This document shows positions 34,696-46,100 of a stretch of DNA of 64,000 nt, piece by piece. The notes under the pieces were generated by a model. It did no database searches and was not told the DNA's origin. It saw only the letters and a program-made list of their open reading frames with translations. Source of the stretch: G965203045 sp965203045 (GTDB lineage: Bacteria; Pseudomonadota; Gammaproteobacteria; PS1; Pseudothioglobaceae). Every line of letters starts with the position of its first letter. The stretch's first letter is position 1. The stretch is from the NCBI GenBank assembly GCA_965203045.1, contig OZ241850.1, positions 806,001-870,000 on the forward strand. Reading direction: 5' to 3'. The translations under genes were made by a program, and so were the position numbers.

Positions 34696-35195
34696 TTGAT
34701 ATACATATTAATATTGGCAGCAATATTGATAGAGCCCACCAAGTGGTATGCGCTTTAGATAAATTAAAAGACCACTTCTTGCAGCTTAAATGCTCTTCTA
34801 TTTACCAAAGTAAGGCAGTTGGATTTAGTGGCGCTAGTTTTTATAATCTTGGTGTTAATGCCAAAACCAAACTTGATATTGTCCAAATCAAAGATATTTT
34901 ACGTCTTATTGAAACACAACAGGGTAGAAAACGTAATGAAAAAAAATTCTCAGCAAGATTGATTGACCTAGATTTAATATTGTATGGTAATACCATCAAT
35001 AAAAAGGTTAACATACCCCGAAGTGATATTTTAAAATATGCCTTTGTGCTAGCCCCGTTGGCTGAGTTAATGCCTAATCAATTACATCCAACTGAGCATT
35101 TAAGTTATCAGCAACTATGGCAAACATTAGGGCATAAAAATTTAAAAAAATATCCATATAGCATTTTAGGAGAAAATCATGAAAATAAAAATTAG
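34692..35195 (+). CDS. folK: 6-hydroxymethyl-7,8-dihydropterin pyrophosphokinase
   Basis: It is the step after FolB: pyrophosphorylation of 6-hydroxymethyl-dihydropterin. The 167-residue protein begins HINIGSNIDRA. It has the conserved catalytic stretch KFSARLIDLDLILYGN with the two metal-binding aspartates, and IPRSDILKYAFVLAPLAEL. The final 17 bases overlap the dsbA start. Confidence 0.95.
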   Translation: MIDIHINIGSNIDRAHQVVCALDKLKDHFLQLKCSSIYQSKAVGFSGASFYNLGVNAKTKLDIVQIKDILRLIETQQGRKRNEKKFSARLIDLDLILYGNTINKKVNIPRSDILKYAFVLAPLAELMPNQLHPTEHLSYQQLWQTLGHKNLKKYPYSILGENHENKN

Positions 35196-35811
35196 CATCG
35201 TTACGTTTTGCTTTTTACTAACATCTTATGCCTATTCATTAGGATTTAAAGCAGGTAAGCATTATCAAATTTTAGATAAGCCAGTTGCTAAAATTACTAG
35301 TAGCGATAAAATTGAAGTGCGTGAGTTTTTTTGGTATTACTGCCCACATTGCGCTAACATTGAACCCGCGCTTAAACACTGGTTAAAAACCAAACCTAAA
35401 AATGTTAGCTTTGTTCACCAACCGGCAGTATTTTCTAAACGTTGGCTAACTGGTGCGCGTTTTTACTATACACTCAAAGAGCTTAACTTATTGGATAAAT
35501 TACACGGTAAAGTATTTCACGCAATTCATAAAAATAATATTAGGTTTGCTAAAAAACAAGATTTTGTAGACTGGTTGGCTTTAAATGGCGCTGATAAGCA
35601 AAAAGCCCAAAAAGCCTTAAATTCCTTTGCTATTAACACTGAAGTTAGCAAGGCTAGGATTGCTACCAAAGCATCTGGTGTTAGAGGGGTGCCAGCATTT
35701 ATGATTGATGGTAAATACACAACCAGCATAGCTGAGGCAGGTTCAGAACAACATCTATTTGCTGTTATTGATTATTTAGTGCAAAAAACCACCAATGATA
35801 GCGCTAAATGA
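35179..35811 (+). CDS. dsbA: Thiol:disulfide interchange protein DsbA
   Basis: This periplasmic oxidase introduces disulfides into exported proteins. The 210-residue precursor has an N-terminal signal peptide (basic KIK then a hydrophobic core ending near residue 20). The active site is WYYCPHCANIEP, with the classical CPHC, and the cis-proline motif is GVRGVPAFMIDG. An AGGAGA ribosome-binding site lies inside the overlapping folK. Possible targets here include the C-type lectin domains of the giant protein, which retain paired cysteines. Confidence 0.93.
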   Translation: MKIKISIVTFCFLLTSYAYSLGFKAGKHYQILDKPVAKITSSDKIEVREFFWYYCPHCANIEPALKHWLKTKPKNVSFVHQPAVFSKRWLTGARFYYTLKELNLLDKLHGKVFHAIHKNNIRFAKKQDFVDWLALNGADKQKAQKALNSFAINTEVSKARIATKASGVRGVPAFMIDGKYTTSIAEAGSEQHLFAVIDYLVQKTTNDSAK

Positions 35812-36557
35812 AAAATGTGCTCATTTTAGCAGGGCTAGACCCTACTGGTGGTGCTGGTATAGGTGCTGATATAGAAACTCTTTGCGCTCATAATATACAT
35901 AGCCTACCGTTTATAACTGCCCTTACAGCACAAAATACTAGTAGTGTTGCTATTATCAGACCAGTTACTACCAAGCTAATAAAGCAACAAATTTATCAAT
36001 TAAAAGATGATATTAGGATTGATGGCATTAAAATTGGTTTATTAGGAAGTGAAGCGCAAATTAAATTTTTAATAGATATAGTTATTCAACTAAATGTACC
36101 AGTTGTGTTTGACCCAATTATTAAATCTAGTACTGGTGATATTTTAGTTACGGAGGATATCTTACCTAGCATTAGAAAATTAATTACAAAATGCACTCTT
36201 ATTACTCCCAATGCGCAAGAATTACTACTACTTAGTCAAATAGAAAATGAGCAACAAGCAGTTAAATCGCTAAACTGTCCTTGGGTACTGCTTACCAAAA
36301 CTGATAGCGCAGATACCGATATTTGTCATACTTTGTATAAAAACGGCGAGCAGCTGCAAAAATATAACTACCAAAAACTACCACAACAATACCATGGCTC
36401 AGGCTGCACTCTAAGCGCTGCTATTATTGCTGGTTTAGTCCAAAACAAAAAGACACAGATAGCCTGTGAGAACGCGCTAAATTGGACTTACCAAACATTA
36501 AAAACCGCTTATAAGTTAGGCAAAGCCCAACTTTGTCCTAATCGTATTAGTATATGA
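35808..36557 (+). CDS. thiD: Hydroxymethylpyrimidine (phosphate) kinase
   Basis: ThiD phosphorylates the pyrimidine moiety of thiamine. The 249-residue ribokinase-fold protein opens with LAGLDPTGGAGIGADIETL. It contains IKIGLLGS, PVVFDPIIKSSTGD and the anion-hole GSGCTLSAAI near the C-terminus. It is linked by 4-base overlaps to dsbA upstream and hisC downstream. Confidence 0.94.
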   Translation: MKNVLILAGLDPTGGAGIGADIETLCAHNIHSLPFITALTAQNTSSVAIIRPVTTKLIKQQIYQLKDDIRIDGIKIGLLGSEAQIKFLIDIVIQLNVPVVFDPIIKSSTGDILVTEDILPSIRKLITKCTLITPNAQELLLLSQIENEQQAVKSLNCPWVLLTKTDSADTDICHTLYKNGEQLQKYNYQKLPQQYHGSGCTLSAAIIAGLVQNKKTQIACENALNWTYQTLKTAYKLGKAQLCPNRISI

Positions 36558-37624
36558 ATTTTATCAATAACTGGTTAAGAGAAGAAATTTTAGCAATTAA
36601 GGCTTACGAAGTGCCTAATAGTGAGGGCTTTATTAAATTAGATGCAATGGAAAATCCATACCCAATACCAACTGCCTTACTCAAACAATACCAACAACAC
36701 TTAGCGCAAAAAATGACGCTTAATCGCTATCCCGACCCACAGGCAATTGCGCTAAAAAAAGCATTAAAAAAGCATATTGGCGTTAGTTCTAAGTTTGACA
36801 TTTTGCTTGGCAACGGCTCAGATGAGATTATCCAATTACTAGCGCTAGCATGCCGACCGAGCGATATTGTTGCCTCACCAAGTCCAAGTTTTACTATGTA
36901 TGATATGGTTGCTAAATTCACCCATTTAAAGCACATAAGCCTGCCCCTTAATGAGCGCTTTGAACTTGATATTGATACTTGCTTAACGTTAATTAACAAG
37001 CGCAAACCCAAAATTATTTTCCTCGCCTATCCCAATAATCCAAGTGGTAACTTGTTTAACCTCCAACACATTAAAACTATTATAAAAGCTAGTGATGCTT
37101 TGGTAGTTATTGATGAAGCTTATGATGTTTATGCTGGTCAAAGTTTTATAGGCGAACTTAAAAATTATCCTAATTTGACGATAATGAGAACCCTATCTAA
37201 AATGGGTCTAGCAGGCCTGCGTTTGGGTTTTTTATTAGGAGCTAAACCAACTATAAGCCAATTAAATAAGTTACGTCTACCTTATAATATTAATACCTTA
37301 AGTCAACTAAGCGCTATTTTCTTTTTAGAAAATTTCACCCTATTAAATAAGCAAATAGCCCGCATAAAAGCTGCGCGAGAATTGCTATTTCAAGAGCTAT
37401 CTAAAATAAAGCTAATACAAACTTATCCATCTGCGGCAAACTTTATCCTATTTAGAACAAAAAATGCTCCACACTTGTTTAATTATCTAATTGATAATAA
37501 AATTCTTATTAAAAATCTGTCTGCGCAAAGGGGGCTTGAAAACTGCTTGCGTGTTAGCGTCGGCACAACAGAAGAAAACCATCTATTTCTAACCACAATA
37601 CAAAAATTTTATGAACAATATTGA
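36554..37624 (+). CDS. hisC: Histidinol-phosphate aminotransferase
   Basis: It transaminates imidazole-acetol phosphate in histidine synthesis. The 356-residue class I/II PLP aminotransferase has LDAMENPYPIP, LGNGSDEIIQLL, YPNNPSGNLF and VIDEAYDVY. The PLP lysine lies in TLSKMGLAGLRLGFLLG. No other his gene is present here. Aromatic or cobalamin-related (CobD) homologues are less likely given the N-terminal motif. Confidence 0.93.
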   Translation: MNFINNWLREEILAIKAYEVPNSEGFIKLDAMENPYPIPTALLKQYQQHLAQKMTLNRYPDPQAIALKKALKKHIGVSSKFDILLGNGSDEIIQLLALACRPSDIVASPSPSFTMYDMVAKFTHLKHISLPLNERFELDIDTCLTLINKRKPKIIFLAYPNNPSGNLFNLQHIKTIIKASDALVVIDEAYDVYAGQSFIGELKNYPNLTIMRTLSKMGLAGLRLGFLLGAKPTISQLNKLRLPYNINTLSQLSAIFFLENFTLLNKQIARIKAARELLFQELSKIKLIQTYPSAANFILFRTKNAPHLFNYLIDNKILIKNLSAQRGLENCLRVSVGTTEENHLFLTTIQKFYEQY

Positions 37625-38348
37625 CTTAAAGCAATACTTAGATACCTTGTTGGCTATTGATGATTTTGCTGATTATTGTCCAAATGGCTTACAAGTTCAA
37701 GGCAAGACCAGTGTTAATAATGTTATTACCGGTGTTAGTAGCAATTTAGCATTGATTGAAAAGGCAATTAACCTAAATGCTGATGCGATTTTAGTACATC
37801 ATGGTTTCTTTTGGAAAAATGAACCTGTCCAATTAATTGGCGCTAAACGTCAAAAAATAGCGCTATTATTAAAGCATAATATCAACCTTTATGCTTACCA
37901 CTTGCCACTAGATGCCCACATCAAGTTTGGCAATAATATAACACTTGGCTATAAATTAGACATTAAAAATCCAACACCAGTAGCAAATTCTCTACTTTGG
38001 CAGGGCATGTTAAAAATTTCGTTAACCGAGTTTGAGCAAAAAATCAATAAAACCTTAGCTAGAAAGCCGTTAATAGTGGGCGCTAAAAAAGACAAAATCA
38101 ACAGCATTGCTTGGTGTAGCGGCGGTGCGCAGAATATGATTAATGAGGCAATAAATCTAAATGTTGATGCTTATTTGAGTGGTGAAATATCAGAACAAAC
38201 ACCTTATATTGCTTTAGAAAACAATATCGCCTATATCAGTGCCGGCCACCATGCCACCGAACGCTATGGCGTCCAAGCGCTAGGACAACATTTAAGTGAG
38301 AAATTTACTCTATCCCACCAATTCATTGATATTGATAATATTGTTTGA
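37611..38348 (+). CDS. Nif3-like dinuclear metal center protein (YbgI family)
   Basis: This is a member of the NIF3/GTP cyclohydrolase I type 2 family. Metal-binding motifs include YCPNGLQVQG, ILVHHGFFW, YAYHLPLDAH and the C-terminal ISAGHHATERYG. The 245 residues match E. coli YbgI. The in vivo role is unsettled, with proposed folate and DNA-repair links. The gene overlaps hisC by 14 bases and ends the folB operon, 9 bases from the end of the convergent gltA. Confidence 0.93.
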   Translation: MNNIDLKQYLDTLLAIDDFADYCPNGLQVQGKTSVNNVITGVSSNLALIEKAINLNADAILVHHGFFWKNEPVQLIGAKRQKIALLLKHNINLYAYHLPLDAHIKFGNNITLGYKLDIKNPTPVANSLLWQGMLKISLTEFEQKINKTLARKPLIVGAKKDKINSIAWCSGGAQNMINEAINLNVDAYLSGEISEQTPYIALENNIAYISAGHHATERYGVQALGQHLSEKFTLSHQFIDIDNIV

Positions 38349-38357
38349 GTGTTATTA

Positions 38358-39485
38358 CTAATATTCTCTTAATGGTTCGCCAATATAAATTTGAGTAGGG
38401 CGGAAGATTCTATTATGGCTGACCTGCTCTTTCCAGTGCGCTATCCAACCAGCAGAGCGCGAGACAGCAAAAATTGGGGTAAATTGATCAGATGGAAAAC
38501 CAAAAATTTCAGCATAAATAATACCTGAATAAAAATCCACATTGGGATAAACTCCTTTCGGACCTAATAATTCCTCGCAAACTTTCTCTACTTCCAAGGC
38601 AATTTCAAAACGATTACTTAGAGCAACATTATTAGCGCTTATATAGTCTTCTAGCATTTTTTGTAAAATTTTTGCTCGCGGATCTTTGGTTTTGTATTCT
38701 CTATGCCCCATACCCCAAACTACTTGCTTATTTTTAATACATTTTTCCAGATAAGGACGCGCTTTTTTAACCGTGCCAATTTCATCTAACATATCTAAAA
38801 CTTTTTCATTGGCACCACCGTGCAAAGGACCAGCTAATGTGCCTACTGCAGCCGATATAGAAGCAAATGGATTAGCTAGAGTAGAAGCGGTTACCATTGC
38901 TGAGAAAGTAGAAGCGTTAATAGTATGTTCAGCGTGCAAAACCAAACAAGCATCAAATAATTTAATTAAATCGGCATTAGGATTTTCACCAAAAAACATA
39001 TACAAAAAATTCTCAGCATAACCCATATCTCGTCTGGGAGGAAGCGGGTCATAGCCATTGCGAATTTGTTGCCACATTGCCACCAAAGTGCTCATATTAG
39101 AAATAATACGCAACATAGCATTTTGTGTAAGCTCGGAATCGTGAGTTTGAGCCTTGGCATCAGGATAAAAAGTCGCCATACCGGCTATTGCCATCTGTAG
39201 CACATCCATAGGATGACCATTTAATGGCAAGGACCACATCATTCTGCTAATATTGCTTTTGGTGCGGTATTTATCTTGTAGAGATTTTTGGAAATCGCCT
39301 AATTCCTCAGCGCTGGGAATTTCTCCGTGTAATAGTAATAATGCCACTTCCTCAAAACTACAGTCGTGTGCTAAGGACTCAATAGAATAGCCACGATAAG
39401 CCAAAATCCCCTTTTTGCCATCAATAGAGGAAATTTTAGATTCAGTGGCAGGAACATTAGCCAGACCGGGAATATAATCAATCAT
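38358..39485 (-). CDS. gltA: Citrate synthase (short type)
   Basis: It condenses acetyl-CoA and oxaloacetate to citrate. The 375-residue protein is the short form, like CitZ or methylcitrate synthases, rather than the ~430-residue E. coli GltA. The catalytic residues are in LVLHAEHTINASTF, GPLHGGANEKVLDML and WGMGHREYKTKDPRA, with the aspartate in YPNVDFYSGI. 2-Methylcitrate synthase cannot be excluded, but no prp genes are nearby and icd lies in the window. It follows erpA by 12 bases. Confidence 0.9.
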   Translation of the reverse strand: MIDYIPGLANVPATESKISSIDGKKGILAYRGYSIESLAHDCSFEEVALLLLHGEIPSAEELGDFQKSLQDKYRTKSNISRMMWSLPLNGHPMDVLQMAIAGMATFYPDAKAQTHDSELTQNAMLRIISNMSTLVAMWQQIRNGYDPLPPRRDMGYAENFLYMFFGENPNADLIKLFDACLVLHAEHTINASTFSAMVTASTLANPFASISAAVGTLAGPLHGGANEKVLDMLDEIGTVKKARPYLEKCIKNKQVVWGMGHREYKTKDPRAKILQKMLEDYISANNVALSNRFEIALEVEKVCEELLGPKGVYPNVDFYSGIIYAEIFGFPSDQFTPIFAVSRSAGWIAHWKEQVSHNRIFRPTQIYIGEPLREY

Positions 39486-39497
39486 TTTAGCTGTTAT

Positions 39498-39851
39498 TTA
39501 AACAGAAAACGACGAACCGCAACCACAAGTAGTGGTAGCATTTGGATTATGAATAATAAATCTTGAACCTTGTAAATCCTCTAAATAATCTACCGTCGCT
39601 CCTCTTAGATACTGATAACTCATCGGGTCAACCACCAACTCAACACCCTTTTTAACCACATTGCTATCACCTTCTTTATAGTTTTCATCAAAAGAAAAAC
39701 CATAAGAAAACCCCGAACAACCACCACCGGTAATATAAACACGCAGTTTTAATTTAGTATTTTTTTCTTCATCAACCAGCGTCTTTACTTTAGTGGCAGC
39801 ATTTTCGGTAAATTCAATCTCAGCCTTGTCTAATGTTTGAGTCGCGCTCAT
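39498..39851 (-). CDS. erpA: Iron-sulfur cluster insertion protein ErpA
   Basis: ErpA is an A-type carrier that delivers [4Fe-4S] clusters to apoproteins. The 117-residue protein has the three conserved cysteines in VYITGGGCSGFSYGF and NATTTCGCGSSFSV. It also has the ErpA-typical VVDPMSYQYLRGATVDY stretch. The close match through the C-terminal CGCGSSFS supports ErpA over IscA or SufA. It is probably co-transcribed with gltA. Confidence 0.95.
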   Translation of the reverse strand: MSATQTLDKAEIEFTENAATKVKTLVDEEKNTKLKLRVYITGGGCSGFSYGFSFDENYKEGDSNVVKKGVELVVDPMSYQYLRGATVDYLEDLQGSRFIIHNPNATTTCGCGSSFSV

Positions 39852-40000
39852 ATCTAATGACCTTAATAACTAAACACCCCATTATACACCTAAAAAACAA
39901 CAATTAGTCAATAATCATAAATCTTAACCATACTAATAGCACAATAATATAAATTACACCTCCTAACACCTACATTCAGTAGCTATCCCTAAAATCATTT

Positions 40001-40075
40001 ATGAAATATATCTTAATTGTTAGCGTATTGATGGTGCTTCTAACTTTTAAATCAATAATTGCTTTAGAATTATGA
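40001..40075 (+). pseudogene. Orphan signal-peptide-like mini-ORF
   Basis: The 24-codon frame reads MKYILIVSVLMVLLTFKS and ends IIALEL. One lysine followed by a long hydrophobic stretch resembles a Sec signal peptide with nothing behind it. It may be the remnant 5' end of an older secreted-protein gene, a small membrane peptide, or chance. Confidence 0.3.
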
Positions 40076-40113
40076 GAATATAAAAAAAATATTTTTTATC
40101 TCTTTATTTTAAG

Positions 40114-40119
40114 TATAAT
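40114..40119 (+). promoter_or_regulatory. Candidate -10 box of the giant-gene operon
   Basis: TATAAT lies 44 bases before the ATG of the first giant gene, in a T/A-rich stretch. No clear -35 was found. Both giant genes, only 57 bases apart or less, could be transcribed from here. Confidence 0.4.
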
Positions 40120-40163
40120 ACAATGGCAAAGAGGAGTTAAATTTTTATAAACTATTATTAACA

Positions 40164-43100
40164 ATGTCTCATAAATTACTGATAATACTATCATTTTTAA
40201 TTGGAATTACTACTTTTTCTCAAGCTAATGGCACCTTTAACCTAGCAACCAATGCTATTACCCTTACTAAAAACTCCCCTGATACTATTCGCCATACTGT
40301 AAATGTTGCAAACATTGTTGCCGATGGTGGTGTAGCTATCCAACAAGCAACACTAATAATTGATATTGTTAGGGTTGGTGATAATATTTTTACCGAAAAT
40401 CCACAACCTGTTGTATCATTTGCCACCGATAGTATCCAAACTAGCGCCTTATTAACTGCTACCCCAACAAGTGCTAAGCTTTACTTTAGCATTGCCGCTG
40501 ATGTAACGGGTAGCGCTTCGCTAGTAATTACCTTAGATAAAGCAGAAGATGGCCAAGATAGTAGCCAAACGCTAATAGTAACTGTCCAAGATAGTAATAC
40601 AACAGCCCCAATAATTATTATTCTTGATGATGATGATGATATACGAGATTTTTCAGTATTTGGTGGCCATGTATATGGCATAACAAGGTTCACTAGGAAT
40701 TATAATAGTCACTTGACTGCCTTTGATTCAGATGGTGGTTATTTAGCTAGAGTTGAGAGCGCTGCTGAATTAGCACATATAAGAGGATTATTACCTAGTG
40801 GCGGCTTTTATCTAGGGGCTAATGATATAGCTAGTGAGGGAGATTGGGTCTATGCTAACGATGGCGCCCAATTTGGCGTAGACACAGAAACTGGGAGGGG
40901 CGGCTTTGTTGTTTATCCGGGGTTTTTAAATATTTTTGAATTTGGGCTCACCGATGACGAACCAAATAATTTCGGTGGGGGTGAAGATTGCCTAGAAGTA
41001 AGGACTAATTCTATTACTGACTCAGCGTGTAGTACTTTTTTTCGTGGCGTTTTTGAGTTTCCCAGTGGTTTGCCTGCCGCTACTAATTTAGGTAGATTTG
41101 ATATCCCTTTTAACACTACATCACCAATTATTATTGCTGATAATCTATTAGGTTTTGACTTAGACGGTGATGATATTGTCTGGTCAGCAACAGATAGCGG
41201 CGCTGGTGGTAGCGTTTCTATAACCATTGAAGCCACTACCACTATTACCTACCAACCAGCGCCAGACTTTCATGGCGGTATTACCCTAACTGTTAGTCTT
41301 AACGAGGTTGTTCGCACTGACAGAAGAACCTCAGCAGTGGCGATGATTAATGTGCGTAGTCTTTTTCCTTCCCTAGTTACCCCTACCGCTCAGGTATTAT
41401 CAGTTGGCAAGCCGTCATCACTAACTATTATCAACAATGGCGAAGCGCCAAGCGCTTTTAGTAGAACGCCTGCCCTACCTGCTAGTTTATCTATTGTTTT
41501 AGTTAGTGGCAATTTTGTTATAAGCGGGATACCAATTATGACCCAACAAAGCACAACCTACACATTTAGCGCGAGCAATGCGGCTGGTGCTGATACTATT
41601 AGCTTTGTCATTAGTGTTAACTTAGAACCCCTTAGCATTTTAGAAGGAGATACAACCACTACTTATGGTGATAATCCTAGCTTTAGTGCCAATATTGCTG
41701 GTTCTAATTGGACATCTAGTGATGCTGCGGTTGCCAGTATTGACCCAAATACTGGTGTGGTTAGCACTACTGGTGTTGGCAGGACTACTATTACTGCTAG
41801 TAATGATATTATTACCAATGCAGGTGGTGAGGGCGAAGCGAGTATTACCCTAATTGTTATTGCCCGAGAGATAACAACTACTATTGGTGATACTAGTTTT
41901 ATGTTTGACAATACCACTAGAACCGTAGCTACTACCCTAAACAATATTCTAGCTAGTGATGCTGATGATATTACTCTTATAATTAATGGCACCAGCACAG
42001 CCATTGATGTTGGCACTTATACCTTTATTATTGGCATTGGCGGTAGCGCCAGTCCAAACTATATAATTAGTCCAACAACTATTACTTGGACTATCAGTCG
42101 GGGGCAGCAGACTGATTTTATCTTTATTCCGCCTGAGTCCATACCACTAACACCAACCTTAGATTTAAGCGCTTTTATAATTGGTGCTCTTGACACAGCT
42201 GATGTTATTTATACTATTGGCGCGAGTTCTGGTTCTGCCAGTATTAGCAATAGTATCCTAAGCCCTATTAGTGTTGGTAGTATTAGTATTAGTGCTATTA
42301 GCCCTGGAGGCACTAATTACTTGGAAACTTCAATTACCGCTGATATTAATATTGTTGATACTCTAGCTTTTACTCTGGCAACTCATAGCATTATCCTTAG
42401 TAAAAACTCGCCTAATACTATTCGACATATTGTAGCTATTACAGATATTGCCACCGATGCTAGCACAACTGTTCAAGGATTAGAGTTTAGTATTGCTAGG
42501 GTTGGTGATAATATTTTTACCGAAAATCCACAACCTGTTATATCATTTGCTACCAATATCATCCAAACTGATGCCTCAGTGACCATCGCCCCAGTAACTG
42601 CCACTCTTTATTTTACCATTGCCCCTGATGCAACAGGTAGCGCTGGGATGGTAATTACCTCGGTCAGGGAAGATGGACAGCGTAGCACTCAAACGTTGGT
42701 AGTAACTGTTAAAGATAGCAATCAAGCCCCAGTAATTAGCGCTGCTAACGCCTTAGAGGATATTTCAGTATTTGGCGGGCATTTATATGGTGTTATTAGC
42801 AGTGGTAGCTATAATACTTTATTAAATGATTTTGATGCAGAGGGTGGCTACTTAGTTAGGGTTGAGAGCGCTGCTGAACTAGGACATATAAGAGCATTGT
42901 TCCCTGGTCCAAACGACCGCTTTTATTTAGGGGCTAATGATATAGCTAGTGAGGGAGATTGGGTCTATACTAACGATGGCACCCAATTTGGCGTGGACGT
43001 ATTATCTGGAAACGGCGGCTTTGTTGTTTATCCGGGGTTTTTAAATATTTTTGAATTTGCACGAACTAGTGAACCAAATAATAACGATGGTAGAGGAGGA

Positions 43101-46100
43101 AGAGAAAATTGCTTAGAAGCAATAGCCAATGATATAATTTGTAGTGGGGGTGATGTTATTGGCGCTGTTTTTGAGTTTCCCAGTGGCCTGCCTGCTACTG
43201 CTAATTTAGGCGCAGTTGATATTCCTTTTGGCGCTACATCAGCAGTTAATATTGCTAATCTATTAGGTTTTGACTTAGACGGTGATAATATTGTTTGGTC
43301 GGCGACAGATAGCGGCGCTGGCGGTAGTTTTGCTACTGGTGGTCTAAACCCTGCCAACCCAGTAAGCATTATTGATATTGCCTATCAACCAGCGCCGGAC
43401 TTTTTTGGCACAAATACTCTAACTATTTATCTTAATGAAGTCGGTCGCACCGATGGAGCCTCGGCGGTGATAATAATTAGTGTGCCTAATCCAATCCCTA
43501 CTAGCTTAGTTACCCCTAGCGCTCAGGCATTATCAGTTGGCGAACCTGTATCACTAACTATTGTCAACAATGGTGAAGCACCGCTAAGTAATTTTAGTAT
43601 AACACCTGCCTTACCTGCTAGCCTAGCTATTAGTATAGTCGGTAGTAATATTGTTATAAACGGTGTGCCGTCTGCAGCCCAACAAAGCACAACCTACACC
43701 CTTAGCGTAAGTAGTGTAGGTGGCACTGATACTATTAGCTTTGATATTGGTATTAGCTTAGAATCCCTTAGCATTATAGAAGGAGATATAACTACTACTT
43801 ATGGTGATAATCCTAGCTTTAGTACCAATATTGCTGGTTCTACTTGGGCCTCTAGTGATGCTACGGTTGCCAGTATTGACCCAAATACTGGTGTGGTTAG
43901 CACTACTGGTGTTGGTAGGGCTATTATTACTGTTAGCAATGATGTTATTAGAGATACAGGTGGTAATGGCGAAGCGAGTATTACCCTAATTGTTACTGCC
44001 CGAGAGATAACAACTACTATTAGTGATATTCGCAGTTTTGCCTTTAATAATACTACTAGGACCGTAGCAGTTAGCCTAAATAATGCTGTTGAAAGTGATA
44101 TTAATAGTGGCGCTATTACTCTTAGCATTAGTGGTGCTAATGCGGCGCTTAATGTTGGCACTTACACCTTTACTACCAGTGTTAGCGGTAGCGCCAGTCC
44201 AAACTACATATTTAGTCCAACAACTATTACTTGGACTATTAACCAAGCTGAGCAATCTAGTTTTGCCTTTACTCTTCCTAATTTTATACTATCAACATCA
44301 AACCTAGATTTAAGCGCTTCTACAACTGGGGCTTCCAGCACAGCTGATGTTATTTATACCATTAGCTCAGGTTCTGGCTCAGCCAGTATTAGCAATAGTA
44401 TCCTAACTCCTATTGGTGTTGGCAGTATTAGTATTAGCGCTATTAGCCCTGAAGATGCTGGCTACTTGGAAGCTTCAGCTGTGGCTGATATTAATATTGT
44501 TGACGCGCTTCCACCTGCTTTTACCCTAGCAACTACTAGTATTATCCTTACTAAAAATGCCCCCAATACCATCCGTCATATTATAAATATAACAGGGCTT
44601 ACTGCTGATATTAGTGGTATTGACCAGCAAGTAACATTTAGTGTTGCTAGTAGTGGTGATAATATCTTTACCACCGAGCCAATGACTGTTGTATCATTTG
44701 CCACCAATAGTATCCAAACTAGCGCCTTTTTAACCAACGTTCCAGCTGCTGCTGCGCTTTACTTTAGCATTATCCCCAATACAATGGGCAGTGCTTCATT
44801 GGTAATTACCTTAGATAAAGCAAACGGGCAGGATAGCAGTCAAACACTAATGGTAACTGTCCAAGATAGCGATACAGCCCCAGTAATTAGCAATCCCGGT
44901 AGCAGGAGAGGTTTATTAGCTGATTTTTCAGTGTTTGGCGGACATTTATACATCGTTAGACAGAGTGGTACTTATCAAGAGTTATTAGATGACTTTGAGG
45001 CAGAGGGTGGCTATTTAACCAGAGCTGATAATGGTGCTGAACTAGGGCATGTAAGAAGCGTGTTTCCCGGTGATGATGACCGCTTTTATTTAGGCGCTGA
45101 TGATATAGCCAGTGAAGGAGATTGGGTCTATACTAACGACGGCACTCAATTTGGCGTAGACACAAACCCTGGGGCTGGCGGTTTTGCCCCCTATCCGGGA
45201 TTTATTGATATTTTTGCAGATGGTGAACCGAATAATGCTAGATCTGCGGAGGATTGCCTAAGTCCACGACGTAATGATATAGATTGTGATGTGGATAGGG
45301 GTGGTGTTTTTGAGTTCCCTAATGGGTTTCCTGCTACTACTGATTTAGGCACAGTTGATATTCCTTTTGGCGCTACATCACCAACTACTGTTGCTAATTT
45401 ATTAGGTTTTGACTTAGACGGTGATAATATTGTTTGGTCGGCAACAGATAGCGGCGCTGGTGGTAATATCAACATAATTGGCATCACTAGTTCTATTGTT
45501 GATATTTCCTATCAGCCAGCGCCAAGCTTCGGGGGCAATATTACCTTAACTATTAGTCTTAACGAAGTCGGTCGCACTGGTAGAACCTCGGCGGTGATAA
45601 TGATTAGTGTGCCCAATTCCACCCCTGACCTAGTTGTCCCTAGTCCTCAAGTATTATCGGTTGGCGAACCTATATCACTAACTATTGTTAACAATGGCGG
45701 GATGCCAGCTGTTTTTGATATAACACCTACTTTGCCTGCTAGTTTATCTATTAATGTGGTTGGTAATATTGTTATAAGCGGCATACCAATCATGGTCCAA
45801 CAAAGCACAACCTACACCCTTAGCGCAAGTAATATAGGTGGCACTGATACTATTAGCTTTGCTATTGGTGTTAATTTAGAATCTCTTAGCATTATAGAAG
45901 GAGATACAACCACTACTTATGGTGATAATCCTAGCTTTAGTACCAATATTGCTGGTTCTAATTGGACATCTAGTGATGCTGCGGTTGCCAGTATTGACCC
46001 AAATACTGGTGTGGTTAGCACTACTGGTGTTGGTAGGGCTATTATTACTGCTAGTAATGATATTATTATAGGTGCAGGTGGTGAGGGCGAAGCAAGTGTT

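Larger units (their letters stand above)
39852..40163 (+). other. Upstream region of the giant-protein genes
   Basis: This 312-base AT-rich spacer separates divergent erpA from the first giant gene. It holds a TATAAT at 40114-40119 and a 24-codon frame at 40001-40075 that looks like an orphan signal peptide (MKYILIVSVLMVLL...). A GAGGAG at 40131-40136 lies 27 bases before the assigned ATG, with no in-frame start between. No hairpin or operator was recognised. Confidence 0.6.

Noticed and set aside
40123..40140. Five-codon frame (ATG GCA AAG ...) as a leader peptide before giant gene 1
   Set aside because: Too short to distinguish from chance; it merely spans the GAGGAG sequence.
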